The translations under genes and the position numbers were made by a program. The notes below the pieces were generated by a model. That model made no database searches. It was given only the letters and a program-made list of their open reading frames with translations, and had not been told where the DNA came from. This document shows positions 54,501 to 63,631 of a stretch of DNA of 64,000 nucleotides, piece by piece. The DNA comes from Rhodoplanes sp. Z2-YC6860 (lineage in GTDB: Bacteria > Pseudomonadota > Alphaproteobacteria > Rhizobiales > Xanthobacteraceae). The first letter of the stretch is position 1. Each line of letters opens with the position of its first letter. The stretch lies in contig NZ_CP007440.1 of assembly GCF_001579845.1 (NCBI RefSeq), positions 3,494,029 through 3,558,028 on the forward strand, given 5' to 3'.

Positions 54501-57500
54501 CGGCGGTCTGGTCGGATGGAACAACGGACACATCAACGGGAGCTATTCGCTCGGTACGGGCGCAAGCGGCTCAGGCGTGGCAGGAGGCGCATTGATCGGC
54601 ACGAATGGTCCCTCGGGCGTTGTGCAGACGTCTTACTGGAATACGGACGTCCAGGCCGTCGGCAACGGCTACACTTATGTGCGCGTCGTCGGGCGCGTCG
54701 TAACCAACGATGGCTATTTCGATGGATATGGCGTCCAGACAACCGACGTAAATGGCACCCAGACGATCAACGGCTCGAGCGTTTCGAGCTACGCCTTCAA
54801 CCAGTCCGCTTATGTCGGATTCGGTTTCTCCAACGACTGGTACATGGTGAACGGATTCACGCGACCCATTCCGCGCGGGTTCGGCACCAGCGACATCGGC
54901 AATTCGAGTGCGACGACCGGCCGAAATGCCGCGCCAGGCCTCATCGCTGCGATGGAGCTTGAGCTGATCGGCGCCAATCTCGGCGGCAGCTACCGGCTGA
55001 TCAGCGACATCGATCTGAGCTCCAGCACCAGCTCGCCGTTGTGGTCGAGCAAAGGCTTCGGGCCGATCGGCGGCTACACCACCTCCGGCAACGCGACCAA
55101 TCCCGATTTCACCGGCACGCTCGATGGCCAAGGCTACGCGATTTCCAACTTGAATATCGTTGCCTCGACCGAGACGGGCACGGCCAATGGCAACAATGGT
55201 GTCGGCCTGTTCCAGAGCATCGGTGCGACCGGAACCGTCACGAATCTCGGCCTCGAGAGCGGCAGCATCACCGGCAACCAGGCCGTCGCCGCGCTTGCCG
55301 TGAACAACTCCGGCACGATCTCGAACGTCTATTCGAAGCTCGATGTCTTGGGCTTCAACAACGTGGCCGGCCTTGTCTTCAACAATCAGGGCGTCATCAG
55401 CAGCGCATATACCAGCGGGAGCGTGGACACCACGCTCAACAGCGGCATCAACAATGGCAGCACCGTCGGCGGCATCGTAGGGCTCAATTACGGGTCGATC
55501 ACCAATGCCTACAGCACGGGCGCGATCATCGGTGCCACAGGGTCCGGCGCGCGAACGGGCGGCATCGCCGGATTCAATGCCGGCACGATCCAGAACGTTT
55601 ATGTGACGGGAGCCGTGACGGGCGGCGGCGATGTGGGCGCCATTGCCGGCCAGAATTTTGCAATCCTGCTCGACTCCAATTTCAACTCTGTTCCCACCAA
55701 CGGCCAGATCACCAACGCCTATTGGAACACCGACACCGTGGGGGTGGGGACTTCGACCGGCGACGGTCTCGGCCTCGTGACCAACAGTCACGGCATGGAC
55801 ACCGCCACGATGCAGGATCTGGCCAATCGCGCCACCAACTTCGTCGGGTTCGATTTCAATAATGTCTGGGCGCCGCCCGGCAACGGCTATTATCCCGAGC
55901 TCTACACCACGTCGCGCGTGGTCTGGGTCGACGCGAACGACGCGTCACGCACCTATGGCGATGCCAATCCGGCGCTCACCGCAAACCTCCATGGCCTCCA
56001 CGGCAGCGATCAGATTCTGCTGGCTGGCTTCAATCTGACGTCGGGCGCGACGGTCACGTCGAATGTCGGCGGTTATGCGATCACCGATGGTGGCGCGACG
56101 CTGACCGGCGCTGACGGAAAAACCTATCGCTTCATCGACACCGGTACGCTGACGGTGACGCAGCGTCAGTTGTCCGGGACCGCGACCATCACCGGCATCG
56201 ACAAGACCTATGACGGCAACGCCGACGCCGCCGGCGGATCGGTCGCTCTCACCGCTGGCAACAACGTGGTCAACGGCGATGTGGTCACGCTGTCGGCAAC
56301 CTCCGGCACCTATACCGACAAGAACGTGGTCGGAGTCGAGACCGTCACCATCAACGGTGCCTCGCTCAACAACAGCAATTACACGCTCGGCTCGCTGACC
56401 TATGGCGGCACCGGCCAGATCACGGCCAAGACGCTGACGGTCGGGCTCACCGGGACGGTGCGCAAGACCTACGACGCCACCACGGATGCGACGGTGGCGC
56501 AGGCCAACTACACCAGCCTGTCCGGGATTGTCGGCACCGACGCCGTCTTGCTCGACACCGCGAACGCCGTCGGCAGCTACGACAATGCCAATGCCGGCTC
56601 GGGTAAGAACGTCACCGTGACCGGACTGCAACTGACGGGCGCGCAGGCCGGCAACTATACGATCGCGAGCGCCACCGGGCGGGTCGGCCAGATCGATCAA
56701 CGCGCGCTGAGCGGCACCGTTCTGATCACCGGCATCGACAAGACCTACGACAAGACGGCCGCAGCGTCGGGCGGCTCGGCGAACCTCACCGGTGCGAACG
56801 GCGTGCTCGGCAATGATACGGTCTCGGTGTCCGTCGTGAGCGGCACTTATGCCGGCGTGAACGCCGGACTGCAGGGGGTGACGGTGTCGACGTTCTCCGT
56901 CGGCAATTCGAATTACTCGGTTGGAAGCCTCGCGCCGACCGGCTCCGGCACGATCTCGCCGCGTGCCATCACGGTGACGGCGGCCACCGACAGCAGGACT
57001 TACAACGGTTACACCGACTCCTCGGGGACGCCGACGGTCACATCGGCCACACAGATCGTCGCCGGGGACAGCGGCAACTTCAGCCAGGTCTTTGCCTCCA
57101 AGAATGTGCTGGGCACCAACGGCAGCACGCTCCAGGCGTCCGGCTCGGTGAACGACGGCAATAACGGCAACAACTACACGGTGACGTTCGTCGACGCGCA
57201 AGGCACGATCACGCCAACGACGCTGTCGATTACGGCGGTCGCAAACACCAAAGCTTACGATGCAACGACCTCGGCGGCGGGCGTCCCGACCGTCTCGGGC
57301 CTGAAGGGCAACACCGACACCGTGACCGGCTTGTCGGAGATCTATGTCGATCCGAACGTCGGCACCGGCAAGACCATCAATGTCGCCACATACACGGTCA
57401 ATGATGGCAACAACGGCGCCAACTATACGGTCCAGACCTTTGCCAGCTTCAGCGGCGCCATCACCAAAGCGGTGCTGACCTACGTGGCCGCGCCGACGAG

Positions 57501-57867
57501 CCGGTTGATCGGGGCCGCGAATCCCCCGCTCACGGGTCAGGTGACCGGCTTCTTTGGCGCCGACACCTTGAGTTCGGCGACGACCGGGATATTGCAATTC
57601 AATTCGCTCGCGAACTCGTCCTCGCCGGCGGGCAGCTATGCCATCGACGGTTCGGGCCTCTCCGCCGCCAACTATGTGTTCGTGCAGGCCGCCGGCAACG
57701 CCACGGCGTTGACGGTGATGCAGCCGACGTCGAATCCGGCGAGTCAATTCCGCCCGCTGCTGCCGACGCTGTCCGGCCCGGAGATGACGATCCCGTCGCC
57801 ACCGCCGCCGGACAATATCGGGCCGATTTCCTTCACGCCGTCCAAGAAGGGCGCGAACGCGCCATAG
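51580..57867 (+). CDS. Two-partner secretion exoprotein (TpsA) with TPS, GLUG and MBG-type repeats
   Basis: The protein is 2095 residues from GTG 51580. The extended N-terminal signal (basic residues to about 40, cleavage near PAFAD) is typical for TpsA proteins. Residues about 60-310 form the TPS secretion domain with the NPNGIAITKDGVVNVGSFA motif. From about 765 to 1000 and again 1210 to 1365 there are GLUG-type repeats (GGLVGxNxGxIxNSxATG). From about 1445 to 2050 follow MBG/YDG-type repeats (KTYDGNADAAGG, KTYDATTDATV, KTYDKTAAASG, RTYNGYTDSSG, KAYDATTSAAG). It ends in a Pro-rich tail. The predicted product is a surface-exposed or released beta-helical adhesin. Its exporter TpsB is encoded divergently. 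Confidence 0.88.
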   Translation: MRLDAHTAHGLQRAGASRVQFDKRQRRAVRRPTRDISGKRDPGAFACALLLAYGTTAPAFADPVLPNGGSVAAGSATITQPNSSTLNVNQSTSQAIVNWQSFSLGQGTTVNFNQPSSASATLNRVLGSTPSTIAGTINAPGTVLLVNPNGIAITKDGVVNVGSFAASTLDIKNEDFLSGRYKFTGNGGSAAVTNAGRINVSDGGFAALLGGQVANSGVISARLGKVGLGAGELITLDLAGDGFLSVAVPSSQLGNLVDANGALVTNSGTIRASGGQVFLSAATAANILRDAVNVPGTIRANSVGTRGGKIVINGGLGGKVNVTGRLAANGSRKHGTNGGSIAVTGAAVSVTGKVTANGKNGGAISVAATNDLAVSGSVAAAGRDGVGGRIDLTGADVKVLGALIDASGTTGGGLVRIGGTFQGGNGEPSSVFYQSAVGRFGVLPDLALAQTVSIDAGTTINVSAKTSGDGGSAIVWSQQTTSFTGTVLGSGGANGGNGGFVEVSGKEHLALGGSFDLRAAHGSFGTLLADPGSINIQSGGNTYNGTDTFNDGYLNALLAGANVVLDTNNASGANGTTGDITLMSGASLSWNAATTLTLNAAHDIIFQNNASITAGSGGSVVLNADSAGSGSGTVTFQGTGTQVTVSGGGSVSAYYNPAVFNTPDFDTTKVSGPLTAYMLVNTADDFLSITNQVFKYYALAKDLDLGQIGARGTFNSTFDGRMHTITYSSVGSASNPNPSLFATIGEPGTIRNLGVNFTVSETAAINHVGGIAGTNNGVIENSFAIANVLYLPMPPAGSGIDTAYVGGLVGENGANGTINNSSASGIIWGGLAAGGLVGLNSGVITNSSASTTIRTNSLSVSPFSGSIQVYSGIGGGLVGVNASGAVILNSFATGDVTFSSSSGGAMGGLVGINGGSIYNSFATGSVSANGDAGGLVGQNSGNISGSFATGNAASSGTLGYWFREHLDTGPRTAAGGLVGWNNGHINGSYSLGTGASGSGVAGGALIGTNGPSGVVQTSYWNTDVQAVGNGYTYVRVVGRVVTNDGYFDGYGVQTTDVNGTQTINGSSVSSYAFNQSAYVGFGFSNDWYMVNGFTRPIPRGFGTSDIGNSSATTGRNAAPGLIAAMELELIGANLGGSYRLISDIDLSSSTSSPLWSSKGFGPIGGYTTSGNATNPDFTGTLDGQGYAISNLNIVASTETGTANGNNGVGLFQSIGATGTVTNLGLESGSITGNQAVAALAVNNSGTISNVYSKLDVLGFNNVAGLVFNNQGVISSAYTSGSVDTTLNSGINNGSTVGGIVGLNYGSITNAYSTGAIIGATGSGARTGGIAGFNAGTIQNVYVTGAVTGGGDVGAIAGQNFAILLDSNFNSVPTNGQITNAYWNTDTVGVGTSTGDGLGLVTNSHGMDTATMQDLANRATNFVGFDFNNVWAPPGNGYYPELYTTSRVVWVDANDASRTYGDANPALTANLHGLHGSDQILLAGFNLTSGATVTSNVGGYAITDGGATLTGADGKTYRFIDTGTLTVTQRQLSGTATITGIDKTYDGNADAAGGSVALTAGNNVVNGDVVTLSATSGTYTDKNVVGVETVTINGASLNNSNYTLGSLTYGGTGQITAKTLTVGLTGTVRKTYDATTDATVAQANYTSLSGIVGTDAVLLDTANAVGSYDNANAGSGKNVTVTGLQLTGAQAGNYTIASATGRVGQIDQRALSGTVLITGIDKTYDKTAAASGGSANLTGANGVLGNDTVSVSVVSGTYAGVNAGLQGVTVSTFSVGNSNYSVGSLAPTGSGTISPRAITVTAATDSRTYNGYTDSSGTPTVTSATQIVAGDSGNFSQVFASKNVLGTNGSTLQASGSVNDGNNGNNYTVTFVDAQGTITPTTLSITAVANTKAYDATTSAAGVPTVSGLKGNTDTVTGLSEIYVDPNVGTGKTINVATYTVNDGNNGANYTVQTFASFSGAITKAVLTYVAAPTSRLIGAANPPLTGQVTGFFGADTLSSATTGILQFNSLANSSSPAGSYAIDGSGLSAANYVFVQAAGNATALTVMQPTSNPASQFRPLLPTLSGPEMTIPSPPPPDNIGPISFTPSKKGANAP

Positions 57868-58065
57868 CAAGACTGGCTTCGCCACGCTTCTTGCGATGAG
57901 TGCGAACGGGATCGGCTGACGATCCGAATCCTACAGCAGCACGATATTTCACTGCCATCATCGGCAATTGCGGCGGTGCCGCCCGCGGACGACCGCGCCG
58001 CGCGCCACATGTTCGCCGATCGCGGACGGCGACCTGATACAGGCGCGACCAGCGATCGAGAAAAA

Positions 58066-58099
58066 TGCGGTGACCGCATCATCGGTTCCGATGATGCGG
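58066..58099. promoter_or_regulatory. Overlapping palindromes upstream of the MFS gene
   Basis: CCGCATCATCGG-TT-CCGATGATGCGG (58074-58099) has perfect 12-base arms. It shares its first five bases with a second dyad, TGCGGT-G-ACCGCA (58066-58078), so only one of the two could form a hairpin at a time. They are about 70 bases before the MFS start. In the rest of the 300-base gap (57868-58167) no gene or clear terminator for TpsA is seen. Confidence 0.5.
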
Positions 58100-58167
58100 C
58101 CATAACGGCAGCCGGCTCCAATCTCGGCCGAGAGCACCCATTCGCATTCTGTGAACCGAGACATTGC

Positions 58168-59506
58168 ATGCTGCCCCATTTCTACATGGGTCGACCGACG
58201 CCCGATGCTGTTGCGCCGGCGCCGACCCCGGCCGCCGCAATTCCCGCGGCACGCGCGCATCGGGCCCACGAATGGCTGCTCATTGGCAGCGGCGTCGTCG
58301 CCGCAGCACAGGTGGGCAAGGCGATCATCTCGATTCCGCTGATCCGTAGCGATCTGGCAATCGGCCTCGATCTCGCGGGGCTGATGGTTGCGACCTTCGC
58401 GACGCTGGGTGCGTTCTTCGGCTTCGGCGCCGGCGTCGTGGTTCGTCAGATTGGGGTTCGACGGTCGTTGATCGGCGGCATGGCCGCCGTGGCGCTCGGC
58501 AATCTCGCCGGAGCCGCCGCGCCGAACGAACTCGTTCTGCTCGCAGCCCGCATCATCGAAGGGATTGGATTCTTCGGCGCGTTGCTTGCCATTCCGAGCA
58601 TGCTCGCAGCGATCGTCACCGGCGAGCGGCGCGATTTCGTCATGGCGGTGTGGAGCTCCTATATGCCGGCCGGCATCATGCTGATGCTGTTCTTCCTGCT
58701 GCCGCTGATCGGCTGGCGCAACCTCTGGCTCGCGAATGCCGGGGCGGCTGCCGCATGCTGCCTGCTGCTGGCGCTGCGCGCTCCGGTCCTCACCACGATG
58801 ACGCGTGAGCCGGCCGGGCGGTTCCTGACTGAAATCGCCAGTGTCGTCCGTCATCCACGCTGCGTCGTGCTCGCGGTCGCGTTCTTTGCCTATTCGTGCC
58901 AGATCTTCTCGCTCGCCTTTGCACTGCCGCAGCTGTTGACCTCGGTGCACGGTGTTTCGCTCGGCTTGACCGGTCTGCTCAGCGCCCTGGTGCTGGCGGT
59001 AAGCGCCGCGGGCCACGTTGCGTCCGGCATTCTGCTGCGCGCCGGCGTGCCGATCTGGCTCAATGTCGCGGCGTCGTTCGGCCCCTTTGCCGTGTCGGCG
59101 TTTGTGATCTATGCCGGCGCCCCACCGCCGCCGATCGTCGCGCTCGCGGCCGCGCTTGGGCTCGGCATCGGCGGGCTCGCGCCCGGCGCCATCTATGCGG
59201 CCGCTCCGCGCGCAGCGCCAAGTCCGCAATCGGTTCCCTCGACCATCGGGCTGATGCAGCAGGCGAGCAATCTCGGACAGTTCGCCGGGACCGCTCGCGC
59301 TCGGCGTATGGGTCGAACACCTCGGCTGGACCACCGCGCCGGCGATCGTCGTCCCGACCGCGTTGCTGGGGCTTGCCGCGGCCTTTGCGCTCCGGCGCGT
59401 GCTTGCTCCGATCGACGCCGGTGCTGCGGTGCCGGCACATGAGTGGCCCAAGAGCGCGACCAAGTCTCTTGCGGGCTGCCAAGGTTTGCGGGCAAGCGCT
59501 AGCTAG
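58168..59506 (+). pseudogene. MFS transporter interrupted by a one-base frameshift
   Basis: From ATG 58168 the frame codes for a major facilitator with about 10-12 membrane helices (GVVAAAQVGKAIISIPLIRS, the signature GVRRSLIGGMAAVALGNLAG, later LGLGIGGLAPGAIYAAAPRA). At about 59290 (GGGACCGCTC) the frame jumps: as written it continues as an Arg-rich nonsense tail to 59442. Skipping one base restores PLALGVWVEHLGWTTAPAIV and a last helix (LLGLAAAFALRRVL), with a TAG at 59504-59506 that shares bases with the stop of the convergent ABC gene. The repaired protein would have 445 residues. It is either a recent mutation or a sequencing error. Substrate unknown. Confidence 0.78.
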
Positions 59507-60591
59507 GTTCCAGCTCGCGAGACTATGGCCCTAACGTCGTTCGGTTCTATCGATATCGTGCACCGATCGCCAGCTTCAACATCCTCGACCCGACTCCGCA
59601 CGACAAGGCGATGTTCGCCCGAGCCGAGCGCGAGCGTGACTTCGAAATGCCCGCCGAGAAATTTGCGGTCGAGGATGTCGGCCGTGAATACGTTCCGATC
59701 GGTGCCGGCGGTTGCTCGCTTTATGATTCGAATTTTTTCAGGCCGGACGATGATCTTTTTCGGTCCAAGTGGCGTCGCCGCGGTGCTCCACAAAACGCCA
59801 AATGAGCACCGGATCATGGTCAGATCGTTATCGCTGGATTCGACCACGCCCTCGAAGACATTCGCGTTGCCGATGAATTCTGCGGCAAAGACAGACTGCG
59901 GCTCACCATAGAGAGTGAGTGGCGGTCCTTCGTCAACGATCCGCCCAGCACGCAGCAACGCGACGCGGTCAGACAGTGCCAACGCCTCTTCCTGGTCGTG
60001 CGTGACGAGGACGGTCGTCAGCTTGAGGCGACGCTGCAATCGGCGCATTTCGCTACGCATCTGTTCGCGCAGACCGGCGTCCAAATTGCTCAATGGCTCG
60101 TCGAGCAGAAGGATTGTGGGCTCGGCAACAATGGCGCGGGCAAGCGCCACGCGCTGTTGTTGCCCGCCGCTCAATCGCGTGGCGGGCCGCTGCGCAAAAT
60201 CCGCAAGCTCGACCGCCTCCAGTGCGTTCATGACGCGTGCATCGATGCGATCCATCCTTTTTGCTTTCAAGGGGAAGGCGACATTGTCGAACACCGTCAT
60301 GTGCGGCCAGATCGCGTATGACTGGAACACCATCCCGATATTGCGACGATGCACCGGTATGTCGACGCCGGCAGCGCGGGAGAACACAAGCTCGCCATCG
60401 ATACGGATTTCGCCGGCGCCCGGCGTCTCCAAGCCGGCGATGCAGCGTAGGAGCGTGGTTTTGCCGCAGCCGCTCGGCCCAAGCAGCGTGAAGAACGTTC
60501 CCTTCGCTATAGAAAGCGAGATGTTGTCGAGCACGGGCACCGCCGTGCCGCGATCGGCAAACGATTTGAAGAGGTTGGAAATCTCGATCAT
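59503..60591 (-). CDS. ABC transporter ATP-binding protein, ferric iron/spermidine type
   Basis: The protein is 362 residues from ATG 60591. It shows Walker A GPSGCGKT (38-45), Q loop VFQSYAIWPHMTV, signature LSGGQ (140-144), Walker B with DEP at 164-166, and the H loop VLVTHDQEEAL. A C-terminal TOBE-like region (about 280-362) is typical for the FbpC/PotA/ThiQ branch. It starts 7 bases after the permease stop in the same operon and energises that permease. The import substrate is inferred from the operon to be ferric iron or another small cation complex or metabolite. Confidence 0.93.
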   Translation of the reverse strand: MIEISNLFKSFADRGTAVPVLDNISLSIAKGTFFTLLGPSGCGKTTLLRCIAGLETPGAGEIRIDGELVFSRAAGVDIPVHRRNIGMVFQSYAIWPHMTVFDNVAFPLKAKRMDRIDARVMNALEAVELADFAQRPATRLSGGQQQRVALARAIVAEPTILLLDEPLSNLDAGLREQMRSEMRRLQRRLKLTTVLVTHDQEEALALSDRVALLRAGRIVDEGPPLTLYGEPQSVFAAEFIGNANVFEGVVESSDNDLTMIRCSFGVLWSTAATPLGPKKIIVRPEKIRIIKRATAGTDRNVFTADILDRKFLGGHFEVTLALGSGEHRLVVRSRVEDVEAGDRCTISIEPNDVRAIVSRAGT

Positions 60592-60598
60592 CGGCGTA

Positions 60599-62335
60599 TC
60601 ATTGTTGCGTGTTTGCGGCGGCCCATCGCTCGATACGATGAAACACGATCGCCGCAATGGTCATGATGGCCGTGATCATCACCGTATAGGCAGCGAGGAT
60701 ATTGCTGTTCCCGCTCTGCGACATATCGAGCACGAGCACGGCAACCACTTCGAGGCCTGGCGCTACGAGGAAGATCGAGGCTGCGTATTCGCGGAAGGCG
60801 CGCAGCATGACGTAGAGCGCAGATCCCAGGAGACTCGGTGCGAGCAATGGGACGACGATGCGGGCCATGACCCGCGGTTCGGTCGCGCCGGCGACACGGC
60901 CTGCCTCCTCCAGTTCAGGATGAAGCTGCGTCAGGCCGGCGCCCGCAATTCGCACCGCGTAGGGCAGGTGCAGCATGATATAGGCGAGAAGCAGGATCGC
61001 CGGCGTGCCGTAGATCGGGAGCGGAACCTCGAGATAGAACCAGGTCATTCCGATGCCGACCACAAGACCGGGGAGGGCCACCGGCAAACCTGCAAGCTGG
61101 TCGATCAAGGCAATTGTCCGCGGGTGTCCTCGAAGGTGCTGATTGCACCATGCAATGGCAAAAGCCAGCGTCGTCGTCAGAACGCCGGCCAGCAGACCGA
61201 GGAGCAGGCTGTTGCGGAGCGCGCGTTGCGCCGGTCCATAATTCCAAGCTGCCTTGAAGTTGTCGAAGCTGACGATGCCGAGGCTCGCGACGGATGGCGC
61301 CTGCGGAAAAGGAACGAGAGCGTTCCACAACAACACCAAGAAAGGCAGCACCGCGACGAGACCGATCAACAACGCCACGCCAAGTTCAACGAACGGCCGC
61401 GCCTTGCCAAGCCTGAAACGTCGCGGGCGGTATGCGCGGCCGCGGATCATGGCGAACTGGTCGATGTTCCGCGTCAGTCGGCGATACAGGGCAATTCCCA
61501 AGAAAGAGAATGCCAGGAAGAGCAGACTATAGGCGCTCGCGATGTTCAGATCGGTGGGGAATTGTGTCGCCGCGAGGTAGATCTCGGTCGAGAACAGATA
61601 AATGCCGACCGGCTTGCCGATCAGGAGCGGCACCGAAAGCGCGCCGAGCGCATAGATGAAAAAGATGATCCAGGCGCCGAGCAGCGCGGGCGTTAGCATC
61701 GGCACTGTGATGCGGCGAATGACCTCCAACACGCCCGCGCCGGCCGCGAAGCCTGCTTCTTCAAGCTCGGGATTCATCGTCCGAAACGACGGCCAAAGCC
61801 ATAGGAACGCCAGCGGCAATTCCTGGAGAACTGCGATCCAGATCATGCCCGGGAAGCTGAAGATGTCGAACGGCGGTCCGCTCATGCCGAGCCACGACGT
61901 GGCCAGCAGATTGATCATGCCGCTGCGCGGGCTCAAGAGCATGATCCAGCCGTTCACCAGCACGACAGCCGGCATGACGATGGGCGCCAGCACAAAGATA
62001 TCCGCCATCATTCGGACACGCGCATCCGTCCGCTCGGTGATCCAAAGCAGCAGGATCGCCGCCAGCATCGTCAGCGTCGCGGTCAGCGCCGCAAACACCA
62101 GCGAGTTCACCAGCGCTGGATAGATCGTGGCTTCGCTCCACGCCCGGATCAACGTCTCGAGCGTGAAGTGCGGCGCAGTCGCAGGCGGCGTATCGGTGAT
62201 CGCACCGAACAGGAGCGTGCCGAGTGGCGGCAGCACCAGATAGAGAACGACGCAGAGCAACGCACTGAGCGCGACGATCGCTGTTGCCGGCCGGGAAAGC
62301 ATCGTTGCGGTTGCCGTGTTGAGCGCCTGCGTCAC
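60599..62335 (-). CDS. ABC transporter permease with two fused membrane domains (FbpB/ThiP type)
   Basis: The 578-residue protein carries two binding-protein-dependent permease domains. The EAA-like loops are at about residues 180-210 (ELEEAGFAAGAGVLEVIRRI) and about 475-505 (ELEEAGRVAGATEPRVMARI). Around 12 hydrophobic segments are seen. Fused two-domain permeases of this size are usual for Fe3+, thiamine and some phosphonate or 2-aminoethylphosphonate importers. Its start overlaps the stop of the binding-protein gene by four bases, and its stop is 7 bases from the ATPase start. Confidence 0.92.
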   Translation of the reverse strand: MTQALNTATATMLSRPATAIVALSALLCVVLYLVLPPLGTLLFGAITDTPPATAPHFTLETLIRAWSEATIYPALVNSLVFAALTATLTMLAAILLLWITERTDARVRMMADIFVLAPIVMPAVVLVNGWIMLLSPRSGMINLLATSWLGMSGPPFDIFSFPGMIWIAVLQELPLAFLWLWPSFRTMNPELEEAGFAAGAGVLEVIRRITVPMLTPALLGAWIIFFIYALGALSVPLLIGKPVGIYLFSTEIYLAATQFPTDLNIASAYSLLFLAFSFLGIALYRRLTRNIDQFAMIRGRAYRPRRFRLGKARPFVELGVALLIGLVAVLPFLVLLWNALVPFPQAPSVASLGIVSFDNFKAAWNYGPAQRALRNSLLLGLLAGVLTTTLAFAIAWCNQHLRGHPRTIALIDQLAGLPVALPGLVVGIGMTWFYLEVPLPIYGTPAILLLAYIMLHLPYAVRIAGAGLTQLHPELEEAGRVAGATEPRVMARIVVPLLAPSLLGSALYVMLRAFREYAASIFLVAPGLEVVAVLVLDMSQSGNSNILAAYTVMITAIMTIAAIVFHRIERWAAANTQQ

Positions 62336-63426
62336 CGCGCCTGGCGGACGAACAGGCGGTCGGTCTGCTGCTTCAACTCGCGGAAGCGGTTACGATCGAG
62401 CGCTGGGAAGAGGACCAGCTTGGCGTAGTTCGAAAGATCCAGCGTGTAGCGCCCCTTCGTGTTGCCGAAGAAGCGGCCGGGCTCGGTCTTGTCGACCGTC
62501 TCGAGAACGTCGGCCCGCGTTGCGAATTCCATGAACAAGGCGGCCGCATAGGGATGCTCGGAACCCTTGATCGTCGAGATCGTGATGCCTTGGCCGAATG
62601 TCGGCGTCGGCAGGACGAAATCAACGGGCGCGCCCTTTGCTTTCAGTTGCGAAGGACGATGCGCGCCCATGTTCCAGGCGATGTCGATCTCGCCTTGAGC
62701 GAGAGCGTCCGATAGCGCCGCAATGCTGGTGTAAAGACGATTGCCGAGCGCTGCGAGCCGCTCGAGCTTGCCCTTCGCTTCGGCTTCGCCATAGGCGAGG
62801 ATGAGGCCTTGATACATGCTTTCCAGCTGTGTGGTGGTTCCGGCGCGGTCTTTCCATTTTGGGTCGGCGACGGCGTCGAGCGTCTTGGGCGCATCGGCTG
62901 ACGGAACGCGATCCGTTCGCCACGCGATCGACGACGGCAGGATCTCATAGGACAACGCGCTCCATCCTGCGCTCGCGCCGCCGAAACGCAGGCGCGGATC
63001 GAAGACATCCCATGTTGTCGTCTGATAGGGGGCCAGCGCCGGCTTGATGAGATCGAGCCACGGAATGCTCGCGACGGCGGCGTCGGAATTGACACGCCGG
63101 GTCCGGCTTTCCAGCAACAGCTTGTCGGCGAGGTCGGACTCGCTCAGCCGGACGAAATCGACCTTGATGCCGGGATATTGCTTCTGAAATGGCTCGATAA
63201 ACAGATTGATCCGATCGATACCGAGTGCGCCATAGACAACGACCCGGCCTTCTCGCGCGGCTTCGCGTTCAAGAATGGGCTGGCGCTCCGCCGCAGGCAA
63301 CGCGTTGAGATAGCTCCAGACCTTGTCCGGCTCGCGGGGCGCCTCGGTCTGTGCCATGGCGGCCGTGGCGCTGCACATCATGATGCCGAGCAACGTCACG
63401 AATGCCAGGCGTTCCGTCGCTCGCAT
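62332..63426 (-). CDS. ABC transporter extracellular binding protein, iron(III)-type
   Basis: The protein is 364 residues from ATG 63426, with GAGGAGA ahead; the open frame further upstream is non-coding. The signal peptide ends ATAAMAQT. The mature domain (EGRVVVYGALGIDRINLFIE, PFQKQYPGIKVDFVRLSESD, IAWNMGAHRPSQLKAKG) is of the AfuA/FbpA class of binding proteins. The pair of adjacent tyrosines that bind Fe3+ in classic FbpA is not evident, so iron should be treated as a guess. It is first gene of the three-gene importer operon and is divergent from the gene at 63632. Confidence 0.85.
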   Translation of the reverse strand: MRATERLAFVTLLGIMMCSATAAMAQTEAPREPDKVWSYLNALPAAERQPILEREAAREGRVVVYGALGIDRINLFIEPFQKQYPGIKVDFVRLSESDLADKLLLESRTRRVNSDAAVASIPWLDLIKPALAPYQTTTWDVFDPRLRFGGASAGWSALSYEILPSSIAWRTDRVPSADAPKTLDAVADPKWKDRAGTTTQLESMYQGLILAYGEAEAKGKLERLAALGNRLYTSIAALSDALAQGEIDIAWNMGAHRPSQLKAKGAPVDFVLPTPTFGQGITISTIKGSEHPYAAALFMEFATRADVLETVDKTEPGRFFGNTKGRYTLDLSNYAKLVLFPALDRNRFRELKQQTDRLFVRQAR

Positions 63427-63631
63427 CGCCGGTCTCCTCTTTTCGCACCTCACGATATACGCCCTGAACGCGGCAGCCAAATCCGCGCCGATCCTGGGAT
63501 GGCGCCGGATGCGCACATTGACTTCCCCCAGGCACGAATAGTTTACTGACCAAATAGTCAATTGTGCCAATGACGCTTTGTCGCGCCAGGCCTTCTGAAC
63601 GGTGCGCGGCCAAGGTGGAGGGACGGGCATC

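Noticed and set aside
53880-55660. Repeated units in the tpsA gene considered as a CRISPR-like or satellite array
   Set aside because: The repeats are protein-level GLUG motifs of varying spacing and codon use, not regular DNA repeats.
59525-61696. Plus-strand frames opposite the ABC importer genes
   Set aside because: They are antisense to genes with complete Walker and permease motifs.
62332-63426. Firm naming of the importer operon as fbpABC or futABC
   Set aside because: The paired tyrosines typical of Fe3+ binding were not evident in the binding protein, so gene symbols were left empty.
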